Positions 13,679-23,142 of a DNA stretch of 64,000 nt are shown piece after piece. Location of the stretch: positions 1-64,000 of the forward strand of contig JAIYDN010000050.1 in the NCBI GenBank assembly GCA_027487485.1, given 5' to 3'. The first letter of the stretch is position 1. Each line of letters opens with the position of its first letter. The notes below the pieces were generated by a model that saw nothing but the letters and a program-made list of their open reading frames with translations, was not told the DNA's origin and searched no databases. Source of the DNA: Planctomycetaceae bacterium (lineage in GTDB: Bacteria > Planctomycetota > Planctomycetia > Pirellulales > Pirellulaceae). Made by a program: the position numbers and the translations under genes.

Positions 13679-13720
13679 CTGAAAATCCGTGTGTCGCCGG
13701 TTCAAGCCCGGCCCTGACCA
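13679..13720 (+). tRNA. tRNA 3' half (Phe-like, GAA), attachment site
   Basis: The sequence holds the anticodon loop CTGAAAA, the 3' anticodon strand TCCGT, a five-base variable region GTGTC, a perfect T arm (GCCGG, TTCAAGC, CCGGC at 13696-13712), the acceptor strand CCTGACC and discriminator A. U33, anticodon GAA and A37 fit tRNA-Phe. The bases before the loop (GCAAA) do not pair with TCCGT, so only the 3' half is present. CCA is not encoded. This is the displaced host 3' end left by integration into the tRNA gene; the repaired full gene should be at the element's left end. Confidence 0.75.
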
Positions 13721-13723
13721 CTT

Positions 13724-13751
13724 AAAAACCCTGGTTTATCCAGGGTTTTTT
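13724..13751 (+). terminator. Rho-independent terminator behind the tRNA remnant
   Basis: CCCTGG, loop TTTAT and CCAGGG, flanked by five A residues and followed by TTTTTT. It is probably the original terminator of the tRNA gene and works in either direction. Confidence 0.8.
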
Positions 13752-13924
13752 CGTTGATGGCCCCAACACCATCCGGAGACACTCTTTTTCGTTTCCAGTT
13801 TTCTTGTACCGGTCATTCCCGGCGACTTCCCCCCCTGCCTGCCCTCTACCCACCGTACTTTCAAAACGTGCCGTGCGGCAAAAAGCAACTAGGCCGTAAC
13901 TAGTAGGCTGGCCGTAACATGGAT

Positions 13925-13966
13925 GTAGGCCGTAACAAGCGACAGCGCAGTTACGGCAGGCCCCTT
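13925..13966. repeat. Palindromic repeat GGCCGTAAC...GTTACGGC, copy 1
   Basis: GTAGGCCGTAAC, a 13-base loop (AAGCGACAGCGCA) and GTTACGGCAGGCC form a hairpin. Near-identical copies are at 16344-16383 and, inverted, at 63781-63817, and related halves at 16433-16480. All lie beside the two Y1 transposase units, as REP elements do beside their RAYT enzyme. Confidence 0.75.
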
Positions 13967-13987
13967 CAGAACCCCACCGAGCACATC

Positions 13988-14038
13988 AGCAACTTCAAAC
14001 GGTGCCACCCACAGCAACTTCAAACGGTGCCACCCACC
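13988..14038. repeat. Tandem repeat with GGTGCCACCCAC boundary motif
   Basis: Two tandem copies of a 25-base unit (AGCAACTTCAAAC followed by GGTGCCACCCAC). The GGTGCCACCCACC motif recurs at 15613-15625 on the other side of the transposase gene and at both sides of the second copy (62176-62188, 63860-63872 and 63883-63895), so it marks the ends of the unit. Confidence 0.75.
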
Positions 14039-15625
14039 GACTATTGCACCGATTATTGCCCACCGTCCATTCCAATCTGTAATTGCGTCGAATGCAATTG
14101 ATTGCAGCCCGTCGCGATCGCCGGCAGATGAGGAATGGCACACTACCCACTTGAAACAGCACCCTCGAAGCGGCAACAGCCTTCGCTCTTATCGTCGGTT
14201 TTGATTCGCGTATCATTCCCCGGCCGTCCATGCGCCATTTGCTCAGAATGAAGTGGCGTTTTCTTTGGCAACGGGAGTAAATTGGCAATCAATGCCACAC
14301 GTCTTCACTTGCCGACCTTTACGAGTCGCACAGTGGGATACTTCTTGAGGCCCTTGATGCGAGAGACCTAGCAGCAACGCACAAGCAGGTCCTATCGCGC
14401 GAAACACTTGCGAACTTTTCTCTGGCCTGGCTGGAACTTACGAGTTCCCAAAATCGCTTCTTCTTGCATTCGGTCGGGTGAGCCTGGTCCACGGCTTTTG
14501 CCAAAGTACTTCTTAAAATTCCACACCAAGTCACACCACATACCATCGGCAATTCCCAGTTTCGCTAGCACAGGCGCGTAATCCAATCCGCAATCTGCAG
14601 CGATTCTCCCGCTCTTATCAGCCCGCCCCTGGCTGCCAGTCCAGTAAAGAAGAGCTAAGTAATCTGCCAGGCTCATATCCAAAAAGCCCTTGTCGCTCGC
14701 GCGAACCCCTTCTTTATTCGCGGCAGGTCCTGTCGCACAAGGATTCAAGGTAAGCGGAGCCAACCAAGCGTCCCTGGCTACTCGCGATCCACGTCTATCC
14801 TTGGCGTCCTTGCGACGCTTGGCCAGTTGTTCCGGCGTGCTGTTCTTGAGAATCTTCGCAGCGTCTTCTCGGTTGATGGTTTGCATGGGTGCAGCTGCCG
14901 AATCCATCGTTTCCCCCGCCTTTGCCTTCATTCGGTCGTATGCGGACGTGAATTTCGATTCAGCTGGCGAATCCGCCATAGCAGCCCGAACGGGGTTTAA
15001 ATCCACATGCATGCAGCAAGCCAGCAACGCCGCTTCGTCCAGAAGCCGCTGAGCCTTAAAACGCCCCTCCCAAAAACTACCAGTGCATTCATCTTGCCTG
15101 TTTGCAAGCCTAGCAATTGGTTCCGACAGAGCACGCATAAACCAAGAGACGTCCGACAACCGCTTGCGGACCAATGCCAACCGCTCCGTGTCATTTACTA
15201 GCGTATCCACATCGTGTGTGGTAGGATCCCCTAACTGCTCATCAATCCGCTTGCCAGGAAAGATCTGCAACCACCGAAGGGCCACCTGCCGATCAGACCA
15301 GGTTGCAACAACATCGGGCCTACTTCGAAGAACCAAATGCAGGTGGTTCGATAAAATCGCGTATGTAAGAACATCCAGACCGAACACAGAGGCCAATTTC
15401 TCAATTCGTGTCCGAATCCACTCCTTTCGGTAGGAATAGTCGACACCAGAAACGGCATCGACGCCGCTTAAGAACGCACGGCGAACGCATCGCTGCGTGC
15501 AATGAAGGATAGCAATCTCCTGCGGACGATAAATGGCGGAACGTAATGGTCTTGGCATAAGCATATCTCCTAATAATGGAATGATAACAAACAGCTCCGA
15601 CCAACGCAAGTAGGTGGGTGGCACC
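14001..15625 (-). mobile_element. Y1 transposase (RAYT-like) unit, copy 1
   Basis: A unit of about 1.6 kb bounded by GGTGCCACCCACC-type repeats on both sides, with a conserved non-coding 3' flank and one intact transposase gene. It is the inverted counterpart of 62176-63895. Sequence divergence of the encoded proteins shows that the two copies did not arise recently. Confidence 0.75.
14392..15558 (-). CDS. Y1 (IS200/REP-associated type) transposase
   Basis: A 388-residue protein starting MPRPLRSAIYRPQ; AGGAG at the right distance supports ATG at 15558. The HUH motif NHLHLVLR at about residues 80-87 and the following helix with conserved Arg/Trp residues are those of single-strand DNA transposases with a catalytic Tyr. 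The stretch ECTGSFWEGRFKAQRLLDE and DLNPVRAAM is typical of planctomycete and REP-associated members. The C-terminal 150 residues are an extra domain. The gene is intact and about 92 percent identical, by eye, to the copy at 62243-63409. Confidence 0.88.
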   Translation of the reverse strand: MPRPLRSAIYRPQEIAILHCTQRCVRRAFLSGVDAVSGVDYSYRKEWIRTRIEKLASVFGLDVLTYAILSNHLHLVLRSRPDVVATWSDRQVALRWLQIFPGKRIDEQLGDPTTHDVDTLVNDTERLALVRKRLSDVSWFMRALSEPIARLANRQDECTGSFWEGRFKAQRLLDEAALLACCMHVDLNPVRAAMADSPAESKFTSAYDRMKAKAGETMDSAAAPMQTINREDAAKILKNSTPEQLAKRRKDAKDRRGSRVARDAWLAPLTLNPCATGPAANKEGVRASDKGFLDMSLADYLALLYWTGSQGRADKSGRIAADCGLDYAPVLAKLGIADGMWCDLVWNFKKYFGKSRGPGSPDRMQEEAILGTRKFQPGQRKVRKCFAR

Positions 15626-15767
15626 GATTAAGCTAATTGGAGTTTCATGCCTGGGGGATACAGAGTTCGTCGGTATATTGATTAGTATCGTGTCAGGGGC
15701 TGCGCTGAAGATGGCCAGACTAACGGCGATTGTGACAATGGTTGCATAGGAAGTACGGGATTTTGCA

Positions 15768-16229
15768 ATGTTACCTCAGAATTCTCGTGAGATTGGGCCT
15801 TTGCACTCCTCTCATAAACTACGAAGCGTTTGGCAAGAATTGGTTCTGGGCGGCCTGCTGGGAGGTTTTTACGTTTGCTGCATCAAACTTTTTTTGTCAC
15901 TTCACAATTCTGAGTTTCGAACTCTGATACAAAATCCGATTTATTTCGCTTTGCTGCTTCCTGTGGGTCTCCTTTATACAGGTAGCTTACGCATTCAGAG
16001 GGGCTCCGATTCAAAAACCTACTGGCTACTATTGGGAATAGGTTTGCTATTCACCATCTCGCTTATCACGTGTCGCATCTTGAGTGGCGAATCCATAAGT
16101 TCTAACCAAACTTGGTACGTAACGATTCTTGGTATCGTGACTTCAGTTTTCGCAATTTCACTCGACATTCTTAGTAAGAGTTTGTCGAAATCCTTGCGTG
16201 AAAGCAGTAATGGGACGCAAATCCATTAG
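15768..16229 (+). CDS. Small membrane protein, unknown
   Basis: A 153-residue protein with four likely membrane segments (LVLGGLLGGFYVCCIKLFL; IYFALLLPVGLLYTG; TYWLLLGIGLLFTISLI; WYVTILGIVTSVFAISL) and a short basic tail. No family recognised. It stands alone between the first transposase unit and the repeats before the AddB-AddA gene. Ribosome binding site not evident, so the exact start is uncertain. Confidence 0.6.
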   Translation: MLPQNSREIGPLHSSHKLRSVWQELVLGGLLGGFYVCCIKLFLSLHNSEFRTLIQNPIYFALLLPVGLLYTGSLRIQRGSDSKTYWLLLGIGLLFTISLITCRILSGESISSNQTWYVTILGIVTSVFAISLDILSKSLSKSLRESSNGTQIH

Positions 16230-16343
16230 TGTAGTTTAAGTTCGAAGGCTTGTGATAGTTTCGATAACGCCATTCGGTGTTACCCACCGTTTGTTTGTGC
16301 CTACCGACTACTGATGCGGCAAAAACAACTAGGCAATGAGAAT

Positions 16344-16480
16344 GTAGGCCGTAACAAGCGATAGCGCAGTTACGGCAGGCCCCGTGCGAACCCCACTGCC
16401 CTATCGAGCACGTCAAACCTGCCTCGCACCCCATGCCGTAACTGCGTCCTAAGCAACTTGTTACGGCCTACATCTTGTTA
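16344..16480. repeat. GGCCGTAAC palindromic repeats, copies 2 and 3
   Basis: 16344-16383 repeats the palindrome of 13925-13966 almost exactly. 16433-16480 holds a variant, ATGCCGTAACTGCGT then GTTACGGCCTACA twice. The intervening bases show no gene. The cluster sits at the junction between the transposase neighbourhood and the end of the 16499-22903 gene. Confidence 0.7.
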
Positions 16481-16498
16481 CGGCCTACATTGGGACTG

Positions 16499-19400
16499 CT
16501 ATCCATTGGGGATGTTGACTTCTAGGTCTTCGCTTAATAGCAAAAGCGTTGTGCGGATGTCGTTCGGGTGTAACTGGAATTGCTCGCAAAGAACTCGGCG
16601 GTAGTAACCTAGTTGTTTTCCATGGTGTGCAATTCGATCCTTGGCCCAATCTTCGTTGCTAAGCGATTCAGGTTTCGAGTCGGTTTTGAAGTCAAGAATC
16701 TCAGCGCGCACAACTCGGTCGCCGTCGAATCCTAAAACGCAGCGGTCGATAACGCCTCGAAGCATTTGATCATCCATGATTTGCAGCAACCTTCTTTCAT
16801 TGGTCACCTCCAGACGCAACATGCGCGGCTTGTGCCATGATTCGTATCGATCGGCGCTCAGTGCAAGCAACACCGAAGGCATATCGCAATACTGCATGAA
16901 TCGATCGACCCAGGCGTTGATTTTGATTTGCCCCATTTCTTCTTGAGTCAACGTTGAAGCGGCTAGATCTTTCAGTCGTTTCTTGCTCAACTTGAAATCT
17001 TGAATCCAGCCGCGAATCTCTTCGAACCAGCGGTGTACTAACTTACCAACGACGGCTCCTGTGCTGTCGATCTCCGTCCATTTGCTTGCAAGGTCCACCA
17101 TCTTGGGTTCGATGGTTCGGCTCGGGCTGAGCCAAGAAAGATTCTGCGCCCCTTCAGTCCCTCGTCTTAATTGAATTGTGCGTTTGCCTGGTTGGCCGGT
17201 CACGGAGAGGTCGGGGGGCGAGTTAGGAATCGCAAACATCGTTTGCTTCGTCGCTAATTCTGCTGCTTCGGTTTGACGTCTGGATTCTTCCAGGACCTCG
17301 TGCCAATTCGAATCACCAAAACTTCGCACTACAATTCCAGGTTGCTCCGATTGCCCTTGAGTAGCAAACACCGAATGTAGAACAGATCCCCAGCATTTTT
17401 TGGGAGATCCCGAGGGGGATGTATATAGGTAAAGTGCTTGCCGTGCTCGCGTCATCGCGACATAAAAGACGCAAAGGGCTTCAGCGAGTTGTTGGTTCGC
17501 GTATTCGCGAAAAGCAATTTTCCAGGAATCGTCGAGGTACTTTTGGACGTCGCGATTCATGTACTTCAATACGCCGATCGGTGGTTTCGTGCGATCAACG
17601 TACATCGGTACGAACGTGGGGGCTCGCGATACGATGGTTTGGTCCAAGGTCGGCAGGAACACCGCGTCAAACTCCAGGCCTTTCGATTGGTGAATCGTCA
17701 TAACTCGTACGGGACTCATTCCGGGCATCGAGACCTTCTCGCGTTCCACAAATGCAACAAAGTCATGGATTTGACGACTTCGCATTCCATCAAAACGGTA
17801 TCCAAGCTGAATCAGTTGCTTGAGTCGGTCTTGATCCCGCTCGACGCAGTAATTCGCTATCGAGTTTGCGAAATCGCCGAGCATTTTCCCAAATCCAAAG
17901 GAGTCGATTTTTTCCCGCAAGAACGCAGAAAGGGTGATCGCACTGCCGGAGCTTTCCTTGGGCAGGAGTTCCGCAAGTGGCGAATGCATTACATGAAAAT
18001 AGGCTAAGCTGTCCGAAGGGTGGTTCGCGAGCTTCATGGCGCTTAAAAGCAGAAGCACGGCGGATGAATCTACCAGCGGGTTTCCGCCTTCTTGGCTTGC
18101 GTCGACTCCTCGATCGCGAAGCAAACCAATGACTTTGCCGACGTCGCGATTGGTACGCGTCAGAACGCCAATTTCAATCCGCGGTGATGTCTTATGGAGT
18201 TGTTCGATCCGATCAGCAACTTCGTCCAGCAGTCCCACGCTGCTTTCTTCGCCGTTGGAATCCTTGTTCTTATCGCAGTTCGCATTTCGAAACTCCACAA
18301 ATCCTGGCAGGTCGGTTTTGGATGTCTCGTGTTGAGTAAAATAGCGTTCGATCCAATCGGAAACCGTAGTGTTTTCCACGGCCTCCGAATCTTCCTCGTC
18401 TTCGTTGTAGAACTTGGGGTGCTTAGCTAGTTGAGTGAAAACATCGTTCACGAATTGAATGACGACCGGGGAGCTACGGAAGCTCTTTACCAGTTTCTCT
18501 TGTCGAACTCGGTCAATCTGTTTTCCGACGGATTCAAAAATTTCGGACACGCCGCCGCGCCAACTGTAAATAGCCTGTTTGCTATCTCCAACGCAGAAGA
18601 AGGAATTTGTTTTTGCGGACCCTTGTACGATCGCTTCGGCAAAGGGCTTGATGATGTTCCATTGCATGGGCGAGGTGTCTTGGAATTCATCTAGCAGCAA
18701 ATGATTGACGGGGCAATCGAGACGATACGCGATGCTCTTCAGGTCGGTAGAATCCGGTTTGGCTGAGCTTACGTCATCCGAAGTCGCGTCGGCTGACTTG
18801 GGTTCTTTGGGAGCGAGGGCCTTTGAAGGTTGGTCTTCCTTGTTTCGATACTTGCCGACTGTTTCTTGCATCCAGGACGATAAGCGTTCTGCGATATCGT
18901 CGAAGGTTACGATCCGTTTTCGAGTCTTCACCCACTCGAGTTGCGTATGGTAATTTTGCAGTAGGCGAAAGGCGGCTTCGTTTTGAGCTCGGCGGCTTGC
19001 AAGTTCCTCGACGGCGGCTTTTTTGGCTAAGACCTCAAGCGCGCTGACTGCCTGAGACGGTAGCTCTTTGGAGTAATACTTGGGGACTTCTTTGTCGCAA
19101 TTGCGGACTAGCGTTTGTCCAAGGAACTCCGTCCATTGGCAAGATTGAAATTTCTCGATCAGTTTGTCGCGGGCGCCTGGGTAATTTTTGTGTTCTACAT
19201 GCGATGACTGAAATGTTGCGAGGGCTTCATCCACTTGTTCGGGTTTCGGTCCCGTTGGCACATGGAGTTGATTCCAAGCTTCTTCTTTTGTCTTACGAAA
19301 CAACTCGTACCCATTTGCAACCACGTTTTCAATCTCACGTCGGATACTACGACCTGCGTCCCCTTTGGAGAGTTGCGAGACGAGCGATCGAAGGGCCGAA

Positions 19401-22400
19401 CGGTCCATCGTATCAAACATTCGGCTCACGGCTTCATGTTGGATTTGTTCTGACTGGAAGGTATCCGAAAGAGTCCAGCCCGGGGGCAGCTTGAGCTCCA
19501 ATGCGAACGATCTCGCCAGTTGCGAGTAAAAGCTATCGAGCGTGCTCACTCGAAAACGATGGAGATGCGAACAGAGTCGCCCGAGCTGGTAGCGCACCGT
19601 GTCGCGAGTGATTTCGAGCGGAAGAAGCACCGTCGCGAGTCGATCGAATCCAGATGGATCTTCAACGGCGTCCGCAAGCCACGAAAGAACGCGATGCAAA
19701 ATCTCCCCGGCGGCTTTCCTGGTGAACGTCGTCGCAAGGATCGAGTCCAGTTCCTGGTCGGTGAACAAAAGTCGTACTGCTCTTGAGGCCAAACTGTAAG
19801 TTTTGCCTGTTCCGGCAGACGCCAGAATCATTTGTGGGGTAAACCAATCCGGGTCTGCGTCTCCTGAAGCACGATGCACTTCGAGTTGTAGTTTCGTGGG
19901 CGGTTTTTCCGATCGTTTGGTCCGAGTGTGGACAGCATCCTTGGTCTCTTCCTTGGAGCTTGAAGCTGTAGTCGATTGGGCGGCAGGCTTCGACGTGGAT
20001 TCACCGCTTGCCGGAATGGCATCGGATTGGGTGGGCGGTTCCGCTGCAGCCAGCGATTCGTTCCAGCGACGCACGACAGGTAGTTGTGTGATGGCACTGT
20101 AGTCATCGTCGACGGGAATCGACTTGTACTTGGGCGGCCAAAAGACCCTATTCATCACGTTGCGAGCCAGGGCTTTTGCTGATTCGAGAGCTGCTTTGTG
20201 TTGTTCTTCGGTAAAGTCTGCAACGATGAACTGAGTATCGACAGGGTTCTTGGGAAGCAGGATGTAGCCGAATTGAACTTTGCTGAGATCCTTGATGCCA
20301 AGGGTTTGAATCAGCAAGCCATACAAGGGTAGTTGCCAATCCGTCCAGGTTCCGTTTTGTTTCAGGTGAGCTTCCGTCGGTTTGCCAGCTCGGTCGCCTG
20401 TCTTGTAATCCCAAACGGCGTAGCGACCATCTTCCTCATGGAAGTCGATTCGGTCGATTCGCCCATGCACGATCATGTGTTTGCCATCGATCTCAAGCGA
20501 GATACCGTCAGTCTTCGAGACTTGGTGTTCGATGTGCAGGATGCGCCAGCCCGCAGCTGCTTGTGCGGCTTGATGGACAGCGAACGCGGCGAGTCGGCGT
20601 TCGGCTTGTTCGAGCTGGATTTGCAGGGCTGGGGACAGGCTAACGCCAAATCGTTTTCGAGCGGTCGCTTTCAGCTGGTCGCTAAGCCAAGCTGCGATCG
20701 CGTCCGAATCCGTGGAACTCGCAACGGGAGATCCGAACAATCCTTCTAGGCAAATATGGAGCAAATCACCGAATCCGCCGCCATCCAGTTCGAGCCGCTC
20801 ATGTTCAAATGGCCGAGCTTTTTCGATTCGATTGAGATAGAAGCGATAGGGGCATTGGTCGTATTTTTTGAAGTCGGTGACAGCCATGTCCCTGACAACC
20901 GCATCGGAGCAAGGGACAGGAATCGGAATGGCGGTCTGCAGTTGTTGCGGGACCCACGTGCTGGCGATCCGTTGCTGTAAACTTGTTTCCTTTGGATTCA
21001 ATAGCAGTTTCACGCGTCGCGCCAGCAAGTCCGAGGGCACTGCAAGAAGCAAGCGGCTTGGGGTTTGAGGATCCCCATCGAGACTCAGGTGGTTCAGGAC
21101 CAGTTCCAAGTGTTCGCGAGTGTTCAGCATGGCCAGCATCGCGTATGCATCCCGAGCATAACGACGGGCGTTATCCATCAAGCCCAAGGAACTGCGCAAT
21201 TGATTAGGCAAGAATGCATCGCCGTTGACGCTCTCTGGAACAATGCCGTCATGCATCCCGGTTAGCATCAAGACGGGTGCGTCATCCAGCGTCAGCTCCA
21301 ACCAGCCCAGCATCTCGATCGCCGATTCATCCACGATGGGTGGAACGTTGGTCGTTTCCAATTGGTTGTGAAGCCAGGTCATGGTCTCCTGAAACGTTGC
21401 GATCGCATCTAGGTTTTTAGGCAGCTCTGATAACTTCGTTAAAGCTTCGTTGATTTCGCTGCATGCCCGTAGCGTTATGTTTCCAGAGACATCGTGGCTA
21501 TCTAATTGAACATTTTGGTAAAGTTCGCTCAGCACGTTGCGGAGCGGGGCAGACCACTCCGATAGGTTTGCATTGATCATCCGAAGGGGTTTTAAAAGCA
21601 ATTCCAAGCGTTCTACTACTTGAAGTACGATTGCCTTGTTTGCCCCTTCAGGCCATTCAGGAACGTTGACGCTTCGCAGCAAAGTCGACTCGATGTACGA
21701 ATCGACCTTGGTCAGGAAGTCGGTGGGAAGCGCTGTCGATGATCCTTCCCCATTGCGAGGACGCTGCAACCAATCGTAAATCGAAGGTAAGCGAATGAAG
21801 CTATTGAAGATATCGATGGAGCCATCGACAAGATATTCTCCGAGGAGCTCGATCAGGTGCATGGGAGGGGACTGGATCACCGATGTACCAGGTCCATACC
21901 GAAGGGGTATACCAACTCGACCTAATGTCTCTTGAAGGGCTGGAACAATTTTGGCGTCAGGGATACCAAGCGTGATGTCTCGGACCGAGTAGTCGCTGCC
22001 TAGGTCGGCGAGCTGCGATGCCAGTTCGTTGGCGGCGTCTTCGGCAGTCGAACGGACGTGCAGTTGTGATTCCTCGATGGGGATTTCAATGTCCTGCCAG
22101 TAATCAGGCACCAACGTTCCATCGTCGCTGAATCCAGAAGCGTACGAGGTTGGGGCGCCGACCAGCACATGAACGTTTTCAGCCACCTGCGACAAGAATC
22201 GACGTTGTGCTCGATTCAAGTCTACGGCTCCAACCAGGATAATTTCGCGATCGGTTTGCACTTCTTTGTGGTCGATCGCAAACCGACGAGCCGACTGAAT
22301 ATCCCAGAGTCCTGCGGTATGGAGTTCGTCCAAATAGGCTCGTTGCACCTTGGCGAGAATGTTCCAGCGAACCTCTTCCGCTGTGCCCTTGAGTTCCGTT

Positions 22401-22903
22401 GCAACGTCATCAAAGTCCACTAGATCGGAAGCAAGTTCGCGATGCAATGAGCTGAGAATTCTAGCCAGGTCCATCCAGGGGCGCAATTCGCTGGAGTCGG
22501 GCACTTCAAATAAAAGTGGAGTCAACATGTGGCGATCGGCTTGGCGAAGGACTTTGGTCCAGGCCAGAACTTGTTCGAGATCGCTCGCGAAGGGCCATTT
22601 GGCGGAGTAAAGCTTCTCGGGGAGTGTTCCCAGCGTCAGCAATTCCGGCGGGCGCAGGACCAACGACTGCTCCTTGGCGCGAATAGCCATCAATTGCGTT
22701 AACTTTCGTCCCGCAAACGAACCAGGCAGCACAAGAAGGCATCGATCCATGTCCCAATTGTGACCGCGCGTGTACTGGAGCTGAAGAAAGTCACAGGCAG
22801 AATGGAGAATGGGCTTCGACCAGCCGAGAAAGGTCGACCGAATAGCCTGCGATTGCGCGAACAGAGAGCTGCGTTGTCGGAGCGGGATTTTAGTCGTTGC
22901 CAT
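16499..22903 (-). CDS. AddB-AddA fusion: helicase-nuclease for recombination
   Basis: A 2134-residue protein. The N-terminal half resembles AddB: degenerate P-loop VLPGSFAGRKL near residue 60, then at about 680 KKYDQCPYRFYL and at about 828 AVWDYKTGD, a PD-(D/E)XK nuclease; of the AddB iron-sulfur Cys residues only the first is evident. A Ser/Ala/Lys linker (about 960-1010) leads to an AddA-like UvrD helicase: SAGTGKTYSL near 1025, LLLDEFQDTSPMQW near 1404, MTIHQSKGLEFD, YVAMTRARQ near 1821, and a second nuclease motif ILDFKTDSKPE near 2071. AddAB, the RecBCD analogue, resects double-strand breaks; it is normally two polypeptides. Confidence 0.85.
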   Translation of the reverse strand: MATTKIPLRQRSSLFAQSQAIRSTFLGWSKPILHSACDFLQLQYTRGHNWDMDRCLLVLPGSFAGRKLTQLMAIRAKEQSLVLRPPELLTLGTLPEKLYSAKWPFASDLEQVLAWTKVLRQADRHMLTPLLFEVPDSSELRPWMDLARILSSLHRELASDLVDFDDVATELKGTAEEVRWNILAKVQRAYLDELHTAGLWDIQSARRFAIDHKEVQTDREIILVGAVDLNRAQRRFLSQVAENVHVLVGAPTSYASGFSDDGTLVPDYWQDIEIPIEESQLHVRSTAEDAANELASQLADLGSDYSVRDITLGIPDAKIVPALQETLGRVGIPLRYGPGTSVIQSPPMHLIELLGEYLVDGSIDIFNSFIRLPSIYDWLQRPRNGEGSSTALPTDFLTKVDSYIESTLLRSVNVPEWPEGANKAIVLQVVERLELLLKPLRMINANLSEWSAPLRNVLSELYQNVQLDSHDVSGNITLRACSEINEALTKLSELPKNLDAIATFQETMTWLHNQLETTNVPPIVDESAIEMLGWLELTLDDAPVLMLTGMHDGIVPESVNGDAFLPNQLRSSLGLMDNARRYARDAYAMLAMLNTREHLELVLNHLSLDGDPQTPSRLLLAVPSDLLARRVKLLLNPKETSLQQRIASTWVPQQLQTAIPIPVPCSDAVVRDMAVTDFKKYDQCPYRFYLNRIEKARPFEHERLELDGGGFGDLLHICLEGLFGSPVASSTDSDAIAAWLSDQLKATARKRFGVSLSPALQIQLEQAERRLAAFAVHQAAQAAAGWRILHIEHQVSKTDGISLEIDGKHMIVHGRIDRIDFHEEDGRYAVWDYKTGDRAGKPTEAHLKQNGTWTDWQLPLYGLLIQTLGIKDLSKVQFGYILLPKNPVDTQFIVADFTEEQHKAALESAKALARNVMNRVFWPPKYKSIPVDDDYSAITQLPVVRRWNESLAAAEPPTQSDAIPASGESTSKPAAQSTTASSSKEETKDAVHTRTKRSEKPPTKLQLEVHRASGDADPDWFTPQMILASAGTGKTYSLASRAVRLLFTDQELDSILATTFTRKAAGEILHRVLSWLADAVEDPSGFDRLATVLLPLEITRDTVRYQLGRLCSHLHRFRVSTLDSFYSQLARSFALELKLPPGWTLSDTFQSEQIQHEAVSRMFDTMDRSALRSLVSQLSKGDAGRSIRREIENVVANGYELFRKTKEEAWNQLHVPTGPKPEQVDEALATFQSSHVEHKNYPGARDKLIEKFQSCQWTEFLGQTLVRNCDKEVPKYYSKELPSQAVSALEVLAKKAAVEELASRRAQNEAAFRLLQNYHTQLEWVKTRKRIVTFDDIAERLSSWMQETVGKYRNKEDQPSKALAPKEPKSADATSDDVSSAKPDSTDLKSIAYRLDCPVNHLLLDEFQDTSPMQWNIIKPFAEAIVQGSAKTNSFFCVGDSKQAIYSWRGGVSEIFESVGKQIDRVRQEKLVKSFRSSPVVIQFVNDVFTQLAKHPKFYNEDEEDSEAVENTTVSDWIERYFTQHETSKTDLPGFVEFRNANCDKNKDSNGEESSVGLLDEVADRIEQLHKTSPRIEIGVLTRTNRDVGKVIGLLRDRGVDASQEGGNPLVDSSAVLLLLSAMKLANHPSDSLAYFHVMHSPLAELLPKESSGSAITLSAFLREKIDSFGFGKMLGDFANSIANYCVERDQDRLKQLIQLGYRFDGMRSRQIHDFVAFVEREKVSMPGMSPVRVMTIHQSKGLEFDAVFLPTLDQTIVSRAPTFVPMYVDRTKPPIGVLKYMNRDVQKYLDDSWKIAFREYANQQLAEALCVFYVAMTRARQALYLYTSPSGSPKKCWGSVLHSVFATQGQSEQPGIVVRSFGDSNWHEVLEESRRQTEAAELATKQTMFAIPNSPPDLSVTGQPGKRTIQLRRGTEGAQNLSWLSPSRTIEPKMVDLASKWTEIDSTGAVVGKLVHRWFEEIRGWIQDFKLSKKRLKDLAASTLTQEEMGQIKINAWVDRFMQYCDMPSVLLALSADRYESWHKPRMLRLEVTNERRLLQIMDDQMLRGVIDRCVLGFDGDRVVRAEILDFKTDSKPESLSNEDWAKDRIAHHGKQLGYYRRVLCEQFQLHPNDIRTTLLLLSEDLEVNIPNG

Positions 22904-23142
22904 GGTTCGAAAACGTCCTTGCGAGGCTTTGCATCTTGAAAACTCAAGGGATGCATTGAATTGGTCCTAGTCTGGCAATTCACCGTGACACGTTAGGTCA
23001 CCTTGAATTTTCCTATTCTCACGTAACTTGCTTGTTCTCACAAGTTGACGTCGCTGCTGTGTTTTTGCTTGCCTTGCGTGAAATTTAGCATTGGCTACAA
23101 TTCAGGGGGCAAAGGATGTCGAGATAGGGCGTAGCAGACAAA
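22904..23142. other. Intergenic region between divergent genes
   Basis: Holds the promoter region for the metal transporter operon (see 23074-23101) and presumably that of the leftward AddB-AddA gene. CTTGTTCTCACAAG at about 23030-23043 is a short inverted repeat that could bind a regulator; no known operator is identified. Confidence 0.4.
23074..23101 (+). promoter_or_regulatory. Candidate promoter of the metal transporter operon
   Basis: TTGCGT (23074-23079), 16 bases, TACAAT (23096-23101), 42 bases before the first ATG of the operon. Confidence 0.45.

Larger units (their letters stand above)
1..13720. mobile_element. Integrated phage-like element, right part
   Basis: The stretch from the window start to the tRNA fragment at 13679-13720 behaves as one mobile element. 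Almost all genes are read leftwards with overlapping stop and start codons. The content is typical of a phage or integrative element: tyrosine integrase, excisionase-like HTH protein, RecT-like annealing protein, exonuclease, ERCC4 nuclease, split RecD2 helicase, CsrA homologue and many very small unknown genes. The right end is set by the tRNA 3' fragment just upstream of the integrase gene. No capsid, tail or conjugation gene lies in the window, so prophage and other integrative element cannot be separated. The left end, with the intact tRNA gene, is outside. Confidence 0.8.
13752..14391. other. Gene-free: palindromes and transposase 3' flank
   Basis: No convincing gene. 13752-13890 shows nothing recognisable. 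Three copies of GGCCGTAAC occur at 13892, 13910 and 13928, the last forming a palindromic unit. 14040-14391 is the conserved flank downstream of the Y1 transposase gene; the same stretch follows the second copy at 63410-63660 in inverted orientation. Short frames in it are similar between the copies, but this can be explained by DNA conservation of the unit. Confidence 0.6.

Noticed and set aside
13995-14288. Frame conserved with 63513-63776 downstream of both transposases
   Set aside because: Similarity is explained by the conserved DNA flank of the mobile unit; the ends of the frames differ and no ribosome binding site is seen.
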